From Chrysoperla carnea (Eukaryota > Arthropoda > Insecta > Neuroptera > Chrysopidae), in the NCBI RefSeq assembly GCF_905475395.1, contig NC_058339.1, forward strand, positions 54,693,172-54,757,171: a stretch of DNA of 64,000 nucleotides. The letters run 5' to 3'. Made by a program: the position numbers and the translations under genes. Below, in pieces: positions 48,189 to 59,274 of the stretch (position 1 is its first letter; every line of letters begins with the position of its first letter). Below the pieces are notes generated by a model that ran no database searches, was not told the origin of the DNA, and saw only the letters and a list, made by a program, of their open reading frames with translations.

Positions 48189-50093
48189 ATGCATTGTTCA
48201 CGTCATTGTTTAGAAGTCAGCACTTTAAGTGCAAAAAAATTGTTATACTCACATGCAAAATATTTCAAACGATTTTATGGTGATGGTATTAAAGTAACGA
48301 AAGCGAAAAATAAAAATTTAATAAATGATAAACCAACGTTACGTAATAAATTACCATTAAGTATTCAATCGTTAATACAAGAGGCTGAAATCGAAACGAC
48401 CATTGTATCGAATTTAGTGAATTATAATTGTAAGCCACAATTAAATCGTGGTGAGAATAAATTCGATGTTGTTGTCGAACAAATTCGAAATAATGATAAG
48501 AGTTCATTAATTTCGACGGATGTTTACGATGAAGATATTACTGAAAATGAAGATCAAACGACAGTCGTTTCAACACAAAGTAAACAGAAGAAAGGAAGGG
48601 AAGACACAACAATTGAACAGGGGGCCATTGAACAACTATGCCAGGAAGATGTCAACAATGTCCTCGAAAAGTACGACAATTCTAAAGTGATGTGCGAACG
48701 TAGTGATACTCCAAGAGATGGATCTACTACCAACGCTGATAGCATCCTCAAATCAACGAATGTTTCTTTTAACATGCAAAATAATTTAGAAACTAGTCAA
48801 GATTTAGAATCGAGTAATTTTGGCAAAGAAATATATAATATTGAATCTAAAACACAACATCAAGAAGATACTACCGAAAATGACGAAAAATTAATTGAGG
48901 ATATATCACCTCTGAAATTTGAACATTTGTTAAAAAGAGAAAATTTATTAAATAAAAAATTATTAGAAAATATATCACCATTGGAGGATTTATCAGTAAA
49001 TGTGCCTGTAAAAAAGGCAGAAGAATTAAAAACAAATTTTGCTAATCAAAAGAAAGAATTAGAACAAATAGAAAAACATCCACATGAATCATCTTCAACC
49101 ACATCGGAAACAAGTAAGCAAATCTTATATAATCAATCAGTTCTAAGACATAAACCAGAAGATGTTATTAAACCTTTACCGCATCGACAAAATGTAATGA
49201 AATTTTTTGATGACAAGTACAATCGAACTATGGAACCATCACCACCAGTGAAAACAGAATCCTCAATTGGAACTGCTGAAATGTTTTTTACAGAAGTAGT
49301 TAATACTAAAAAATTACCACTTGTTGACGAAGAAGACGATTTGAAAACTGAAGATCCAAAAATTACTGAGAATGAAACAAAAATTGAACCATTTCAAAAA
49401 CTTACCTCAAACCATTTACATGGCCAGTATAAACGGCAGGAACAAAAAAATCATACTAATGAAATCTTACGTCATTTTAAGAATATGATGAATCCAAAGA
49501 AAGTAAGTAAAATAAATATGAAGGAAATTGTTTCGCCAAAACCGGATCATTTAGGTCAAATGGTTGTTGATTGTTTAAATGGTAGTTTTACTGGAAAAAG
49601 TACTATGAAAAAATTATCATTAAAGCAGGTACAAATGTTAGCTGATGAAATGAATCAAATTGCACAACAAAAACGTTTTGAACAACGAAAATTTGTACCA
49701 TTTAAGGTAAATCTACAAGATTTGAATGTAAATCAACCATCATCACCACGTAATGAAATCAATACTTCTATTCCTGAAATGAAAACGTTTGAAATAAATG
49801 CTAACCCTACGTTAAATTCATTTAAAATTGAAGAGAAAACTGTAACATCACCAAATGTTGATGATAATAATACAAACATAAATAATGATACTTGGAGAAA
49901 ATGGTTCCAAAAATCGAAAAACACTAAAGAAAATAATAATAGTGATAGCAAAATTATTGGAAAGATGGTCTCAGGCTTTACATTTCTTACATTTTTATCA
50001 CTATTTTATTTATCAAAGTATAATGTGTTTAATATTAAAAGACGCAGTAATACTAAAAATGTTAATGAAAGATTATTTAATTTGATTAGATAA
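48189..50093 (+). CDS. Unknown single-exon protein with C-terminal membrane segment, second of a paralogous pair
   Basis: 634 codons from ATG 48189 to TAA. The N-terminus (about 1-33, ending KYFKRFYGDG) is basic with one acidic residue, compatible with a mitochondrial presequence and resembling residues after Met 44261 of the upstream ORF (FRRYCYQ). Island 1, LPLSIQSLIQEAEIETTIVS, starts at residue 55; island 2, LSLKQVQMLADEMNQIAQQK, near 476. Both are counterparts of islands in the neighbour. The middle is acidic, E-, N-, T- and K-rich, and probably disordered. A single hydrophobic helix at about 593-609 (VSGFTFLTFLSLFYL) is followed by a basic tail (KRRSNTK), as in tail-anchored proteins. 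The upstream paralogue has no such helix. I do not recognise the family. AATAAA lies at 50249. Both genes run in the same direction, 1.6 kb apart. Confidence 0.8.
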   Translation: MHCSRHCLEVSTLSAKKLLYSHAKYFKRFYGDGIKVTKAKNKNLINDKPTLRNKLPLSIQSLIQEAEIETTIVSNLVNYNCKPQLNRGENKFDVVVEQIRNNDKSSLISTDVYDEDITENEDQTTVVSTQSKQKKGREDTTIEQGAIEQLCQEDVNNVLEKYDNSKVMCERSDTPRDGSTTNADSILKSTNVSFNMQNNLETSQDLESSNFGKEIYNIESKTQHQEDTTENDEKLIEDISPLKFEHLLKRENLLNKKLLENISPLEDLSVNVPVKKAEELKTNFANQKKELEQIEKHPHESSSTTSETSKQILYNQSVLRHKPEDVIKPLPHRQNVMKFFDDKYNRTMEPSPPVKTESSIGTAEMFFTEVVNTKKLPLVDEEDDLKTEDPKITENETKIEPFQKLTSNHLHGQYKRQEQKNHTNEILRHFKNMMNPKKVSKINMKEIVSPKPDHLGQMVVDCLNGSFTGKSTMKKLSLKQVQMLADEMNQIAQQKRFEQRKFVPFKVNLQDLNVNQPSSPRNEINTSIPEMKTFEINANPTLNSFKIEEKTVTSPNVDDNNTNINNDTWRKWFQKSKNTKENNNSDSKIIGKMVSGFTFLTFLSLFYLSKYNVFNIKRRSNTKNVNERLFNLIR

Positions 50094-50248
50094 GTTTTTC
50101 TGGTTTGAGTGTTTTGTGTTCACTGAAAAATGTGAGGTGCTCTTTGTTTTTGTTTAATGTTTGTCTACTCAAATGATTTTTTTGGGTTTTAAAATTAAAT
50201 TTATTAGTCACAAATTCGGTAATTGTTTTAGAATTAATATTTGTAACA

Positions 50249-50254
50249 ATAAAA
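50249..50254 (+). terminator. Candidate polyadenylation signal of the second unknown ORF
   Basis: AATAAA about 155 bp after the stop, in AT-rich sequence, followed by T-rich DNA. Confidence 0.45.
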
Positions 50255-50259
50255 TTGTA

Positions 50260-51200
50260 TTTTTTATTTTGAATATTATTTAGTTTTTTTTAAGTTAGAA
50301 AATTATTTTAGTAATAAACTATTTCTAGTATACTTACCTCATTAGTTATATGGAGCTGACATAATGAGCACGAGCAACGTTATGTAAAAATTCTAACCGT
50401 CTGATGGGGTTGATAAGTTTATAGTTTGTGATAATTGGCCAGATTTTTGTTTCCTCTACACTTGGTTGAGAAATCCAACATTTTCGTGATGCTCGGTTAT
50501 GGGCTGCTGCAAGGGGCTAACAAAAATTTTTTGTGCGACCTAACTCGGTTGTTTCTAGTACCACATGAAGCAATAACCATATGATCAGATTGATTTCGAT
50601 TTTTACCCCTACTAGAAGCCTTTTTTTCAGTAAATAAATTCTAAAGCATTTTGAAGTTTTCAAAAATCTTCTGGAAGACAGAAAAAACGGCTAAAATATC
50701 TTAGAAAGTATCTAAATAATTACCGTTTATAGAGAAACAATGTATTATCTAGACATTACAAACATTAACGAATTTTCAACATTGTCATACCCGTATATTT
50801 ACGTACGTATGTCAAACGATGTTTGCATAAACAGTGAACAATACAAGAACATAAATGTTTTGTGGAATAGGGAAATACTGAAATATAGTTTGTCTACAAA
50901 GTATAACTAAACAAATGAATTTATACAGGATGAACTAAAAAGATTGTATTTGATGGTATAGAATTGGATTGAAAAGTCTTTTTAGAACGGCTAAATTATT
51001 CCATTGTAATCGTTATGTTATCGGCTATTGGGATAATAATTTTGCTATTCGTACTGTGCATGAGTTTTCTTTGTGGCGTTTTCCATTTAGGTAATCGAAT
51101 TTCCTCAGATATTAAAAAATAATACATTTTTCCATTTTTAGTTTTTCAAGTATTTCTATTTCGAAAATTAAGCGTCTAGACAAAAAAAATCACAAGAGTA
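50260..51200. other. Intergenic DNA, nothing recognised
   Basis: AT-rich, no supported gene or clear repeat. Confidence 0.45.
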
Positions 51201-51201
51201 A

Positions 51202-51516
51202 TTTTTTGCTTAAAACTGATCAAAAAATACAAAAATATTTTTTATTTTGAAATAATTCAAAATTTTGTACTTTGCGCATTCCCCACCCCTTGTTTATCTG
51301 TCGATTTTTTTCATTAACGACCTTGACCTTTCCAAATTTTATTCAAGTTGGACTTAAATTGCGACCGATTTGAATAAAATTTGGAAAGGTCAAGTTCGTT
51401 AATGAGAAAAATCGACAGATAGGCAAGAGGTGGGGTACTGCGCAAAGTACAAAATTTTGAATTAATTCAAAATGAAATTTTTTTTTCTATTTTTGATCAG
51501 TTTTAAGCAAAAAAAA
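51202..51516. mobile_element. Palindromic snap-back MITE (about 155-bp arms)
   Basis: From TTTTTTGCTTAAAACTGATC at the left to GATCAGTTTTAAGCAAAAAA at the right, nearly the whole element is self-complementary. Matched inner blocks include CAAAATTTTGTACTTTGCGC, CCCCACC, ATCTGTCGATTTTT, CATTAACGA and CTTTCCAAATTTTATTCAA. The centre is near 51358. No ORF. Confidence 0.8.
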
Positions 51517-51793
51517 GTGCGTTTACTATTAAGGGCATTCAATCACATTTCAGCGAAGTTCGTGTGCTGTCTGATTATTTACTAAGAAGTACCTAAATAA
51601 ATAATAAATATAATTAATTCGTGTAATAACGCATTATTAACATACTTTTGCGATTGCCCAACTTGTGCTACGCACTTTTTGTGAAAATTTCGCATGTGTA
51701 CGTTAATAATGATCTAATCCAACTTATATGAGTATTGTATAAAACTTTATCCACAACTCTGTAATGTGAAAATAAAGAGTAAATATCTGGATG

Positions 51794-52165
51794 ACCGAGC
51801 TTTGCTCGGTTATTCGCCAATAGATGTCAGCAAGAGTCATATTTTTCACTTTAGACTACTCAAACGCCTCCTTTTTGTTATGTTATAATTCATCAGACAT
51901 CTATTGGTGTATAACGTAATTAATGAAATACCTTGCATTGTATTTCATTAATTACGTTATACACCAATAGATGTCTGATGAATTTTTCATGGAAAGACGG
52001 ATAAAACGACATTTCTGATAAATGAAACCTTGCTAGATCGACTTATCGCCCCAAAAAACCCCTACATACTCATTTTCATGAAAATCGTTGGAGCCATTTC
52101 CAAGATCGTTGATATATATATATATATATATATTTATTATATACAAGAATTGCTCGTTTAAATAT
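51794..52165 (+). mobile_element. Retroelement 3'-end-like remnant containing a long hairpin
   Basis: Begins with ACCGAGCTTTGCTCGGT (7-bp stem, 3-nt loop). It continues to TTTTCATGAAAATCGTTGGA and an (AT)n run (52110-52131), then ACAAGAATTGCTCGTTTAAA. This order resembles the 3' tails of insect RTE-like or related non-LTR elements as I remember them. No reverse transcriptase sequence is present. The perfect palindrome 51887-51984 lies inside. Confidence 0.5.
51887..51984. repeat. Perfect 45-bp hairpin
   Basis: The arms 51887-51931 and 51940-51984 are exact reverse complements, separated by the 8-nt loop CTTGCATT. The motif CCAATAGATGTC in the right arm also occurs at about 51817, upstream of the hairpin. 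Confidence 0.95.
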
Positions 52166-52832
52166 ATAAGATTATATAATTTAAAATTTATCATAAGTTG
52201 AGAAAACTAAAACATTAAAAAAGTTACTGTAGTAACTTGTTATTAGTTTATATTTTGACAGTAATATGGTTAATTTGTTAACTAAACTATTTATCACACG
52301 CAAAATGAGTGGAATAAGTAGTTCGTATCTCACGGGCGTAGATAAAATTTTTTACCAAACGATGAATTGTTGACTCGTATTGAAGATGTGAGTCAATGAA
52401 AATAATGTAATATACGGTAATTAACTCGAACTCAACATCCATTTAGTAAAACAATGTCAATAATTTACATGCATTGTTCAACATTGCGATTGCCATTTAG
52501 CTGGTATCATATAACACATAAATTGCCGTAAAATACTCAAATAAAAAAAATTGAATGATATCCCTTACACAAGTTGTATCTACATGTGATTTTATATACT
52601 CGTCGAATTTTTTAAGAACCTAGATTTTAGGTAGATTTGGTCTCCCTGAACATATCCTGATATTTGTTAGGCTCCTGAACTCTCTTAGATGCAAGAGAGA
52701 GGTCCGAAAAGCTACGAACAAAAAATCGAACTTTTTATTTAATGAAATGTGTTGGATATTAAATCAAAGGTTATGGAGATTATACGGTAAAAGAGTATGT
52801 CGTAAAAGCGTTGAAGAGTATATTTTATTACA

Positions 52833-53539
52833 TACAGTGTATCGCATTTAAGATGAAGACACCCTCATATTTTCGTTGTTTATAAAAATATCAATTTGAA
52901 ATTTTGCACAGTCATACAAGGTGATAGATCATATTTTTTAAGATATTTAACATAAATCAGAACTTTGAACTCCGCCTTACTACAAATTGACAAACAGGGC
53001 CGATTTTTAACATTTGGTCTAGCGTCAGAGATGGTTACAAATATCGAAAAAAACTATTATAAACTTTTGCTTAGAATTTTTTTTATACCCTATATAGCGG
53101 TTTTCATGACAAAATTCGCATTTTTGTTTTTGTTAATCTTGTAACTAGTGTGGTATGGAATTTTTAATTTTGTTACCAGTGTGCTATGGAATAAAAAATT
53201 GGACAAATTGATAATTTAATAGTGTTATCTATTCAAATATTTCAATAAACTTGTAATAATTATAAGTGAAAACTAAAATAATGAAAAAATTAAAAATGGG
53301 AATTTTGTCTTACAAATCGGTATATGGGTATAAAAAAATATACTAATCTAATAAAAATATAAAAAATATACTATTTGTCAATTTGTTGTAGGCTGAGTTT
53401 AAAGTTCAGATTGCGTTTAAGTATCTTAAAAAAATGTGTCCCATTGCCCTGTATGACTGTGCAAAATTTCAAATTGAAATATTCTTACATAAATAACGAA
53501 AATATGATGGCATCTTCAACTAAAATGCGACACATTGTA
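52833..53539. mobile_element. mariner-like MITE with TA-flanked ~170-bp inverted repeats
   Basis: The left end TACAGTGTATCGCATTTAAG and the right end, whose reverse complement is TACAATGTGTCGCATTTTAG, start with TA and agree at most positions. The arms then extend inward for about 170 bp (ATTTCAAATTGATATTTT-type blocks, TGCACAGTCATACA, CAATTTGT). TA at each border is the expected Tc1/mariner target duplication. The core (about 360 bp) has no transposase. Confidence 0.75.
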
Positions 53540-55060
53540 TAAATATATTATATGTAAAAATATGAAATAGTGCTCCTGTGACGTCTTCCACAAGAATTAA
53601 CAAGAATTAAAATATTTTTTATCAATTGTAAATTATATTTTATTTGGAATTATTGTTGGAATATATTGTTCAAGACCCATGATTGAATACTAAACACAAT
53701 TAATACATTTAATAAAAATTTCGTATTTCTGCCATCACTTCTCAGAGCATACTTAAATGAAAAATTTGGTTTTTTGTTTGTTGCGTTACGGATCTCCCTC
53801 TCGTACCCCAAGGTGCTCAGAAACCTGACAAATATCAGCAAATGTAAAGGAATGTGAAATGTATTGTGCTGTTAACAATTAATCCGACAATATAAATAAT
53901 CCGTAGTTATAAACAACCCGACGATATATTTATTCAACGGTTCACACAAAACAAATGTAATTTTGGTATAATATAGAATTATCCAGAATTCTAGACAATT
54001 CTAAAAAGAAATAAACAATATCGTTTTATATTACGGAAACAGAGATAGAAAACATATACAAGTAAATATATGCAATAGAACATACATGACAGTTCTAAAA
54101 TTTGCTAGACTGTACGGTAACAATTGATTGTAACTATTTAAACAGGGCACAGTGTGCGATACCGGGGAGATTACAAAACAGACTCTTCAAGTTAACTACA
54201 GTCATGTAGTAAAAAAACTAAAGTATTTGAGTATAGACAGTTCATTTTTTCATTACACAAATTTCAATACGTTAAGCCCGCTACAATATCTTAATAAATG
54301 GTTTTTTTTTTTAGAAATTCGTCCGGCATATAAAATCACTTGTATTTGTGTGTGCTCTCTTTTATTGTTCGGACATTCTTAATAGAAAACCTTTTATAAT
54401 ACTGACATAGAATAGTTTCTGCAATACATATATGTTTATATTGTCTGTATATACACGTTTGTATTTTATGTACACTGTGATTTAGTGAAGTAAACTTTGC
54501 TCAGTTCAATAGCTCCCGCATTCATTATGTAATACATAAGTAGTAAGTAGTTGAACGAGAATAATGGTAATTAGTTTATATGTAAACATAATATATAATA
54601 ATACCGAAAAGTACTTGTGGGTTTTGCAGCTTAAACATAATATTCAAGTTTTGAATAATTTCGATATACATACATATAGTCAGTCTCTTTTGTAAAATAT
54701 ACATATGTATGATGTAAACTCTACGTCACAAAATCTGCACAAGGTGATTATACATATTTTTTAAATCAGTAAAAGTTTTAAGGTTTTGTTGATAGGTATA
54801 TTACATGTATATCACCAAATAGTTATGACATCACATACGTATATTACCAAATATATTTTAGAGAAATAGTATGGAACTGTTTTTACATTGGCCTAGTGCA
54901 GATTTTGTGACGCAGAGTATACATAAACTAAACCAGTTCGAAAATGTTTAAAGGTAGAATTAATACTTCTGTTTAAAAATTCAAACCAAAGTTTATATAT
55001 GTTTAAAGGTAAAAATATTATTTTTGTTGAAAAATTCGGTGTTAAGGTGAAATAACATAC
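53540..55060. other. Intergenic DNA, nothing recognised
   Basis: AT-rich, with TACATATG-like runs at 54660-54860. No gene is supported. Confidence 0.45.
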
Positions 55061-55064
55061 ACAA

Positions 55065-55100
55065 CCACTGTGAATAACATACAAATGTTATTCACAGTGG
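55065..55100. repeat. 16-bp perfect hairpin at the left border of the hAT-like element
   Basis: CCACTGTGAATAACAT, loop ACAA, ATGTTATTCACAGTGG. The right arm contains the left target duplication plus the first six bases of the element. Confidence 0.85.
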
Positions 55101-55462
55101 TGGATTTACCTGGAAGCAAAGGAAGCAATTGCTTGGGGCCCCGCTTGGATAGGGGCCCCAAAAAATGGTAAAATTTTGAAAACACATTCGAAAATTTGAA
55201 AAAAAATAAATAAATAACACATGAAAAAAAGAAAAAATCCATGTCAACTATATCGATCATTCATTGTCCCCAAACGATTTGAAATTAGTTTAAATCTGTA
55301 TTTCCCGCGTATAGTTGGCAAAGTTAACTGTAAAATATATTGATTATGCAAAATTAAATAGTTATTCATTATTTTGAAATATCGGGGGGGGGGTTATTTT
55401 ACAATGAGGGCTCCAAAAACCTGAGGTTGCTTGGGGCTTCGTCAGAGGTAAATCCGGCACTG
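55095..55462. mobile_element. hAT-like non-autonomous element, 368 bp
   Basis: The left end CAGTGGTGGATTTACCT and the right end, whose reverse complement is CAGTGCCGGATTTACCT, are hAT-style terminal inverted repeats. Inside both ends, GCTTGGGGC/GCTTGGGGCTTC blocks lie in opposite sense. The 8-bp flanks GTTATTCA (55087-55094) and GCTATTCA (55463-55470) match at 7 of 8 positions, the length expected for a hAT target duplication. No transposase. Confidence 0.8.
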
Positions 55463-55879
55463 GCTATTCATTTCATCACTTTAAATGTATTTTATGAAAA
55501 AATAAGTGTCACTTGCTATAATTTTCTTTATAGGAAAGTATTTGTCATGCTTTTAACTAATGAATATTAGTTTTTCAAATTAATCTTAAGAAAATTAGCC
55601 TTGTTACATAATAAAGCATACTTTTAAAAAAACTTCAATGTAGGATATTTATATGTTAAAAACTCAAACTTTAACAGCTCAATTCTAAAAACACCGTAGG
55701 AAGGAATTAACAAAATTTACCTGTTTATATAGTTTTAATGAGAATGCACATACATGATTTAAAGATGATGCGAAGAAAACTTGATTTTTTGGGAACGTCG
55801 TTAAGTGCATGGTGGTTATATTTTGGTTTGGTTTATGAAACTGTTTGTTATAAGAATTACAGAGTAGTATGAATATTCC

Positions 55880-56513
55880 AAAAATAAGCTTAATCGACAA
55901 AAATTCTTTAAACAAAAAATGTTGAGTTCAAAGACGCGCTTCTTACATTCTTACGCAGACACAAAATAAGCTTGAAGGCATAAGCCGAAGCTTTTAGTTT
56001 GAACTAAAATATCATTATGATTAGTAACTGATCAGGGTTAGAAGAACACTTTAAAAGAAAATTGTTCGTTCTAAAAAGGTAAAGACAACATTTTTTTTAA
56101 ATCGAAAGTTTAGATAGAAATTGAAAGTAAAAATCTACTCTTTTTCGAGTTTTCTTATTCAATTTTTTTTAAACAACACTAACAATTTGATTTGGAAAAT
56201 TCTTTTCGAAAAGCTCCCAAATTCCGCAATAAGTATCTATTCAAAAAGCTTTTTATTATTAAACATTTAATTTTTGCACATCTAGTTTCCACATAAACTT
56301 ATTTTTTTTTATAAAAAAAAAAACTTCTAATTTAAGGTGTGTATTACCTTTTAGCAGTTATGAAGTAGAGTGAGCTTTTCGTTAAACTTGAAAATTTAGG
56401 ACGAGTTAAATGCCTACTAACGAAGTGCGGCTACGGGTCCAACATCTTTTGTTTCAAGTATTTTCTTCGATAAGAGGTATTTTTCGAGTTTCAAGCAAAT
56501 GTTAAGTTAAAAC
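55880..56513. mobile_element. MITE family 3, copy 3 (degenerate ends)
   Basis: Contains AAAAATAAGCTTAATCGAC and TTCTTTAAACAAAAAATG near its left side, CACTTTAAAAGAAAATTG inside, and TATTTTTCGAGTTTCAAGC followed by TTAAGTTAAAAC at the right. This is the same order as in 27693-28309. The left boundary is approximate. Confidence 0.5.
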
Positions 56514-56514
56514 A

Positions 56515-57085
56515 AATGAAAATAAACAATTGACTGAGTTAATTCTTGAAATACCCTGTATAGACAATGTTGAATATCCGTGCTTGTTTGCATTATTTTA
56601 ATAAATTAGAAAAGTCATCCATCATCACACATATAATGTCCAGCACTGAAAAATACATGATATACTCATATTTTTGTTCTGACCTAATTAGTGCCCTCAT
56701 GGTTAAATAATGATGTTTACAAAAAAATGTTTTAAACAAAAGTTGTTTATTTTTTTTAAAGAAATATTTTGTTCTTTCACTAACGGTTTACAAGATGGGT
56801 CGTACGGATATAAGATCCAATTGAACTATGTTAATCACTTACGAACTTACAGCCACTTTTAACGCTCTGAGCACAATATAAAAATTTCAGCTCGATATAT
56901 CTTTTCGTTTTTGAGTTATCGTGTTACCAGACAGACAAGTGGGCGAACGGACAAACGGAAATGGACTAATTAGTATTTCATGAGCACCTATACCAAAATT
57001 TTGTTCGCATCATCAATACTTCTAAGCGTTACAAAATTGGGACAAAATTTAATATACCTTGATATATATTTCATATATACAGGGT
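56515..57085 (+). repeat. Interspersed repeat family 1, long copy
   Basis: Starts ATGAAAATAAACAATTGACT and ends TATATACAGGGTATAAAAAA. The TTTTTGAGTTATCGTGTTAC, CGGAAATGGACTAATTAG and CATCAATACTTCTAAGCGTT blocks are in the same order as in 10-614. Confidence 0.75.
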
Positions 57086-57357
57086 ATAAAAAACAATTTT
57101 TGTAGTAAAAAAATAAAGTGAGCGACTTAGGTAAAGTAAACAGTAGTAAGCTACGAAGGGCGAACCCAAAATGTATCCAAAGTGTGCGAATTGAATCTGA
57201 AATATGTAGGAAATGAAACCATGTGTAGGAAAAAAATCATGTGTCGGAAATACCATGGTAGAAAGGAAAGAGAAAATCCATTTGAACGTGAAAATAAATT
57301 CTCTTGCCAATCAACAACTGCCAATCTCCTAATTTACACGGAAAATTAAATGGATGA

Positions 57358-57366
57358 GAACAATTG
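57358..57366 (+). repeat. Left 9-bp target-site duplication of the foldback element
   Basis: GAACAATTG, identical to 62040-62048 and immediately outside the first base of the inverted repeat. Confidence 0.85.
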
Positions 57367-57654
57367 AGGTTTGTGAAGATGGCACCCCCATGACCGAATT
57401 TTACGTTCTTTGTGAGCTTAATCGTTTGACCATCGTAGGACCACTTTTGACCACCCTCAATTTTCGTTTGACCACCCTCCGTTCGGAAAATATTCACGAT
57501 TCAAAATTTTATTTCTCGTAGCCTCCACCATAACCAGCATAGGGAAAATAACATGGTAGCACCCCCATGAACGAAATTTAATTTAATTGTGAGCTCAATC
57601 GATTCTAAATCGTAGGACCACTTTTGACCACTCACAATTTTCGTTTGACCACCC

Positions 57655-59230
57655 TTCGTTCGAAAAATATTTAGAAAAAACAATTTTTTTTTTAACGAAA
57701 AACAAAAAAGGCTGGATTCTAATGAATTACTACAAATTCTGGGGTGTTTTTGTGCTCAATCGTTGGAGAATCGTAGGACCACCTGGGAATATTAACAAAA
57801 AACGTTAGACCACCCTCCGTTCGAAAAATATTTAGAAAAAACAAATTTTTTTTTAACGAAAAAACGTTCCCTCCACCATCCAAAGATTGTAATAACGACA
57901 AAAACAAAAAAATCGATTTTCTACTAAAGGAGTGAAAAATTTATAGATTTTTTCATCAAAATCCATTCAAAATCGTAGGACCACTTTTGACCACCCACAA
58001 TTTTCGTTTGACCACCCTCAGTTCGAAAAATATTTACAAAAAACGAATTTTTTTTTAACGAAAAAAAATGAAAAATGAATTTTTATATAAGCAGCAGGAA
58101 TTCTGGGGTGTTTTTGATGTCAATTGTTAGCGAATCGTAGGACCACCCCAAAATATTCACAAAAATCGTTTGACCACCCTTCGTTCGAAAAATATTTAGA
58201 AAAAACAATTTTTTTTTTAACGAAAAACAAAAAAGGCTGGATTCTAATGAATTACTACAAATTCTGGGGTGTTTTTGTGCTCAATCGTTGGAGAATCGTA
58301 GGACCACCTGGGAATATTAACAAAAAACGTTAGACCACCCTCCGTTCGAAAAATATTTAGAAAAAACAAATTTTTTTTTAACGAAAAAACGTTCCCTCCA
58401 CCATCCAAAGATTGTAATAACGACAAAAACAAAAAAATCGATTTTCTACTAAAGGAGTGAAAAATTTATAGATTTTTTCATCCAAATCCATTCAAAATCG
58501 TAGGACCACTTTTGACCACCCACAATTTTCGTTTGACCACCCTCAGTTCGAAAAATATTTACAAAAAAACGAATTTTTTTTTAACGAAAAAAAATGAAAA
58601 ATGAATTTTTATATAAGCAGCAGGAATTCTGGGGTGTTTTTGATGTCAATTGTTAGCGAATCGTAGGACCACCCCAAAATATTCACAGAAATCGTTTGAC
58701 CACCCTTCGTTCGAAAAATATTTAGAAAAAACAATTTTTTTTTTAACGAAAAACAAAAAAGGCTGGATTCTAATGAATTACTACAAATTCTGGGGTGTTT
58801 TTGTGCTCAATCGTTGGAGAATCGTAGGACCACCTGGGAATATTAACAAAAAACGTTAGACCACCCTCCGTTCGAAAAATATTTAGAAAAAACAAATTTT
58901 TTTTTAACGAAAAAACGTTCCCTCCACCATCCAAAGATTGTAATAACGACAAAAACAAAAAAATCGATTTTCTACTAAAGGAGTGAAAAATTTATAGATT
59001 TTTTCATCCAAATCCATTCAAAATCGTAGGACCACTTTTGACCACCCACAATTTTCGTTTGACCACCCTCAGTTCGAAAAATATTTACAAAAAACGAATT
59101 TTTTTTTAACGAAAAAAAATGAAAAATGAATTTTTATATAAGCAGCAGGAATTCTGGGGTGTTTTTGATGTCAATTGTTAGCGAATCGTAGGACCACCCC
59201 AAAATATTCACAAAAATCGTTTGACCACCC
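57655..59230 (+). repeat. Left-arm tandem array (3 units of 525, 526, 525 bp)
   Basis: Units begin at 57655, 58180 and 58706, each at TTCGTTCGAAAAATATTTAG; a fourth start at 59231 is cut off near 59274. Within each unit AATCGTAGGACCAC occurs three times (for example 57768, 57970, 58132), spaced about 202, 162 and 162 bp, each copy followed by a TTGACCACCC-type motif. Units 2 and 3 look nearly identical. Confidence 0.9.
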
Positions 59231-59274
59231 TTCGTTCGAAAAATATTTAGAAAAAATAATTTTTTTTTTAACGA

